Origin: an uncultured Clostridia bacterium
Lineage (GTDB): Bacteria > Bacillota_A > Clostridia > Oscillospirales > Oscillospiraceae
DNA length: 6,805 nucleotides
Assembly (NCBI GenBank): GCA_949289625.1
Contig: CASEPH010000236.1
Location: 1 to 6,805, forward strand
Direction: 5' to 3'
In this document: piece after piece, positions 5,000 through 6,805 of the stretch
Layout of the letters: each line of letters begins with the position of its first letter
Numbering within the stretch: the first letter of the stretch is position 1
Made by a program: the position numbers and the translations under genes
The notes under the pieces: generated by a model
The model's input: the letters and a program-made list of their open reading frames with translations, nothing else
Database searches by the model: none
What the model was told of the DNA's origin: nothing

Positions 5000-6629
5000 A
5001 GATCAGTTTTCTGTCCATCTCCAGTCCCGGATACCGGAATTTGATGTGGATGGTCTCCGCGTCCACTACCGTGATCTGATCCACGGCCATGCGTATCTGC
5101 TCGTCGTGGTATTCGGTGTTGACTTCCAGGTGGGCCATCCATTCCCGCAGTTCCGCCATGCGGGACATCCGGCTCTCGCTCTGTACAGCCTCCTGCTCCA
5201 TGGCCTGGAGCTTCTCCTGCACTGTCTGTTTCTCGTCCATCAGCGCCTTAAGCTGGGCGGTGAGGATCTCGTCATCCATGTTTGCCAGCACCTGATCCAG
5301 CAGCAGGGCCTGCTCCGCCGTGATGTCGTTCAGCCGCTGCTTGAGAGAGAGCAGGCTGGCGCCATCCGTCTCCTGGCCGGCCCAAACCAGCCGGGTAAAG
5401 TCCAGCATATCCGTCTTGACCTTGCTTCCCGCTTGGGCAAACTCATTGAGAGCCTCCAGAATCGTCCGGTACAGTTTCCCCTCCTCCAGGGTGGGCGAGC
5501 TGTGGCAGTACCTCGTCCCAAACTCCAGCCGTGAGACGCATCGCCATACGATGCGCTTTTTCCCGTTCCTGGCCCAGGTACACCGCTTATAGGGAGTTCC
5601 GCATTCCCCGCATACCAGGAGCTCGGAGAGGGCGTATTTGGCGGAGTATTTGCCCAGCTCCGTCTTTCCGTGCCGCTGCATCACCTTTCGCTTGCTGGCT
5701 CTGCGAGTCATCTCCTCCCGTACCCGATAAAACATTTCTCTCGGGATGATGGCAGGGTGGTTGTTCTCCACATAGCTCTGCATCCGCTCTCCGGTGTTCT
5801 TTTTCACCCGTTTGCTGATACAGTCTGTGGTGTATGTTTTGCCCAGCACGGCGTCCCCGATGTACCGCTCATTGGTGAGGATGTTGCGAATCACTTGATA
5901 GGACCACCGCTGGACGGCCTGGGCGGTTGGGACATGGTCCGCCTCTAATTCCTGCTGGATCTGGGATAGGCTGCACCCGTCCAGATAGCGGCGGTAGATC
6001 CTCCGCACCGTCTCCGCCTCCTCCGGGTCGATCTCCGGCTTGCCATCCGCCCCTTTCCGGTAGCCCAGCAGCTTCTTGTACTGAAAGGGCACCTTGCCCG
6101 CCTTTTTGCTCTCCTCTTTGCCCCAGATGATGTTTTTGCTGAGGGATTCGCTCTCCGCCTGGGCAAAACCGCTGAACAAGGTAATGAGGAACTCACTGGA
6201 CTCAGTGAGGGTATTGATGTTCTCTTTTTCGAAGATGACGCCGATGCCGTGAGCTTTCAGCATCCGCACTGTCTCCAGGCAGTCCACGGTATTCCGGGCA
6301 AAGCGGGAGAGGGATTTTGTCAGGATCGTGTCGATCCTGCCCCGCCTGCAGGCGGCAATCATCTTATTAAAGTTGTCCCGCTTTTTCATGCTGGTGCCTG
6401 AGAGCCCCTTGTCGGCAAAGATGCCGGCCAGCTCCCAATCCGGATTTTCCTCGATCTTCTGGGTGTAGTAGGCTTTTTGGGCCTCGTAGCTGTTGAGCTG
6501 CTCCTCGCTGTCGGTGCTTACCCGGCAGTAGGCGGCTACCCGCTGTCTGCCGTGCCGGGAACCTCCGACCGCGGTGAGTTTCTTCGTTGCCGGGATGACC
6601 CGCACCCGTCGTTCCAGTGTCTGTTCCAT
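4998..6629 (-). CDS. Large serine recombinase (site-specific integrase/excisionase)
   Basis: A 543-residue recombinase that would cut and rejoin DNA at attachment sites through a serine-DNA link. The N-terminal resolvase domain (about 30-175) has the nucleophile context AAYCRVSTD (R36, S38), DKGLSGTSMKKRDNFNKM (73-90) and LTKSLSRFARN (103-113; R109, R112). A Recombinase domain follows (about 185-300; LLGYRKGADGKPEIDPEEAETVRRIY, then WSYQVIRNILTNERYIGDAV). A zinc ribbon holds C340, C343, C364 and C375. A Gln/Glu/Leu-rich coiled-coil segment lies at about 425-500, and the protein ends in a beta-rich tail (QITVVDAETIHIKFRY). The architecture and length are those of TndX/TnpX-type and phage integrases. 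The ATG has AGGAAAGGA 6 nt upstream. It starts 21 nt after the stop of another gene and is followed at 19 nt by the phosphoesterase, so it is the middle gene of an operon. No frameshift or missing residue is seen. Confidence 0.95.
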   Translation of the reverse strand: MEQTLERRVRVIPATKKLTAVGGSRHGRQRVAAYCRVSTDSEEQLNSYEAQKAYYTQKIEENPDWELAGIFADKGLSGTSMKKRDNFNKMIAACRRGRIDTILTKSLSRFARNTVDCLETVRMLKAHGIGVIFEKENINTLTESSEFLITLFSGFAQAESESLSKNIIWGKEESKKAGKVPFQYKKLLGYRKGADGKPEIDPEEAETVRRIYRRYLDGCSLSQIQQELEADHVPTAQAVQRWSYQVIRNILTNERYIGDAVLGKTYTTDCISKRVKKNTGERMQSYVENNHPAIIPREMFYRVREEMTRRASKRKVMQRHGKTELGKYSAKYALSELLVCGECGTPYKRCTWARNGKKRIVWRCVSRLEFGTRYCHSSPTLEEGKLYRTILEALNEFAQAGSKVKTDMLDFTRLVWAGQETDGASLLSLKQRLNDITAEQALLLDQVLANMDDEILTAQLKALMDEKQTVQEKLQAMEQEAVQSESRMSRMAELREWMAHLEVNTEYHDEQIRMAVDQITVVDAETIHIKFRYPGLEMDRKLI

Positions 6630-6635
6630 ATCCAG

Positions 6636-6644
6636 TCCTTTCCT
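6636..6644 (-). promoter_or_regulatory. Ribosome binding site of the large serine recombinase
   Basis: AGGAAAGGA on the minus strand lies 6 nt before the ATG at 6627-6629, inside the 21-nt gap after the upstream stop codon. Confidence 0.75.
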
Positions 6645-6650
6645 GGCGGC

Positions 6651-6805
6651 CTATCGGAAGGCGACAGCCACCACGTTTTCTGCCGAGATTGTAATATAAG
6701 AGACTACCCGCCGGATATGATCCTGATCCACAGCCAGCAGGTGTTTTTCTTCTTGAATGGGGATCGCCGGGGGGCAGCAGTCATATCGGGCCGAGGCGCC
6801 CTTCA
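6651..6805 (-). CDS. C-terminal end of an upstream gene, probably another serine recombinase
   Basis: An open frame enters from the right edge of the window and ends at a TAG (6651-6653), giving 50 residues from KGASARYDCCPPAIP to VVAVAFR. No catalytic part is visible. The ending, HIRRVVSYITISAENVVAVAFR, resembles the beta-strand tail of serine recombinases (compare QITVVDAETIHIKFRY in the next gene), and such recombinases often occur as two or three genes in a row in Clostridia elements. The stop lies 21 nt before the recombinase at 4998-6629, so they probably share a transcript. The assignment rests on a short tail and on context, and could be wrong. Confidence 0.5.
   Translation of the reverse strand, partial: KGASARYDCCPPAIPIQEEKHLLAVDQDHIRRVVSYITISAENVVAVAFR

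Noticed and set aside
4418..5534. Plus-strand frames of 190-208 codons opposite the phosphoesterase and recombinase
   Set aside because: These are mirror frames of GC-rich coding sequence; the minus-strand proteins have full catalytic motifs.
1..6805. CRISPR array, rRNA, tRNA, or a recognised multi-gene defence or toxin-antitoxin operon
   Set aside because: No regularly spaced direct repeats, conserved RNA cores or paired small genes of known type were seen when reading both strands.

Overview
The window looks like an accessory region from a gut-type Clostridia genome (Firmicutes/Bacillota, Oscillospiraceae- or Lachnospiraceae-like). The reasons are strong AGGAGG-type ribosome binding sites, sigma-A promoters with extended -10 boxes, an IS21-family element, large serine recombinases arranged in tandem, and a pRiA4b ORF-3 family protein. 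Placement below class level is inference. Every convincing gene lies on the minus strand, so transcription runs from high to low coordinates. Base composition is patchy. The recombinase region is GC-rich (43 of 60 bases are G or C in 6001-6060), while the gene at 2100-3005 is AT-rich (18 of 60 in 2941-3000). This suggests pieces of different origin.

From right to left: (i) 6651-6805 holds the last 50 codons of a gene that begins outside the window, probably another serine recombinase. It is followed after 21 nt by a complete 543-aa large serine recombinase (4998-6629), and after 19 nt by a calcineurin-like metallophosphoesterase (4229-4978). The tight spacing, with the phosphoesterase ribosome binding site overlapping the recombinase stop codon, indicates one operon. 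(ii) 4158-4212 is a perfect 23-bp inverted repeat that lacks a proper terminator T-tract and may be a REP/MITE-like element. (iii) A pRiA4b ORF-3 family gene (3306-4037) has its own promoter (4106-4134) and ends at a hairpin (3145-3178). (iv) An AT-rich gene (2100-3005), similar to proteins labelled DUF6414, has its own promoter (3038-3066), ribosome binding site and terminator (1977-2010). It forms a self-contained single-gene unit. (v) 1 to about 1923 is one end of an IS21-family insertion sequence: repeated terminal motifs, the DDE transposase istA (351-1667), then the start of the helper ATPase istB (1-354), which runs off the window just after its Walker A motif.

The genes fall into separate mobile or accessory units rather than one pathway. 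The IS21 pair works as transposase plus ATPase. The recombinase cluster probably marks one end of an integrative element, with the phosphoesterase as a linked passenger or functional partner. No tRNA, rRNA, CRISPR array or recognised defence or toxin-antitoxin operon was found. The best candidates for something undescribed are the insulated AT-rich DUF6414-like gene and the recombinase-phosphoesterase coupling.
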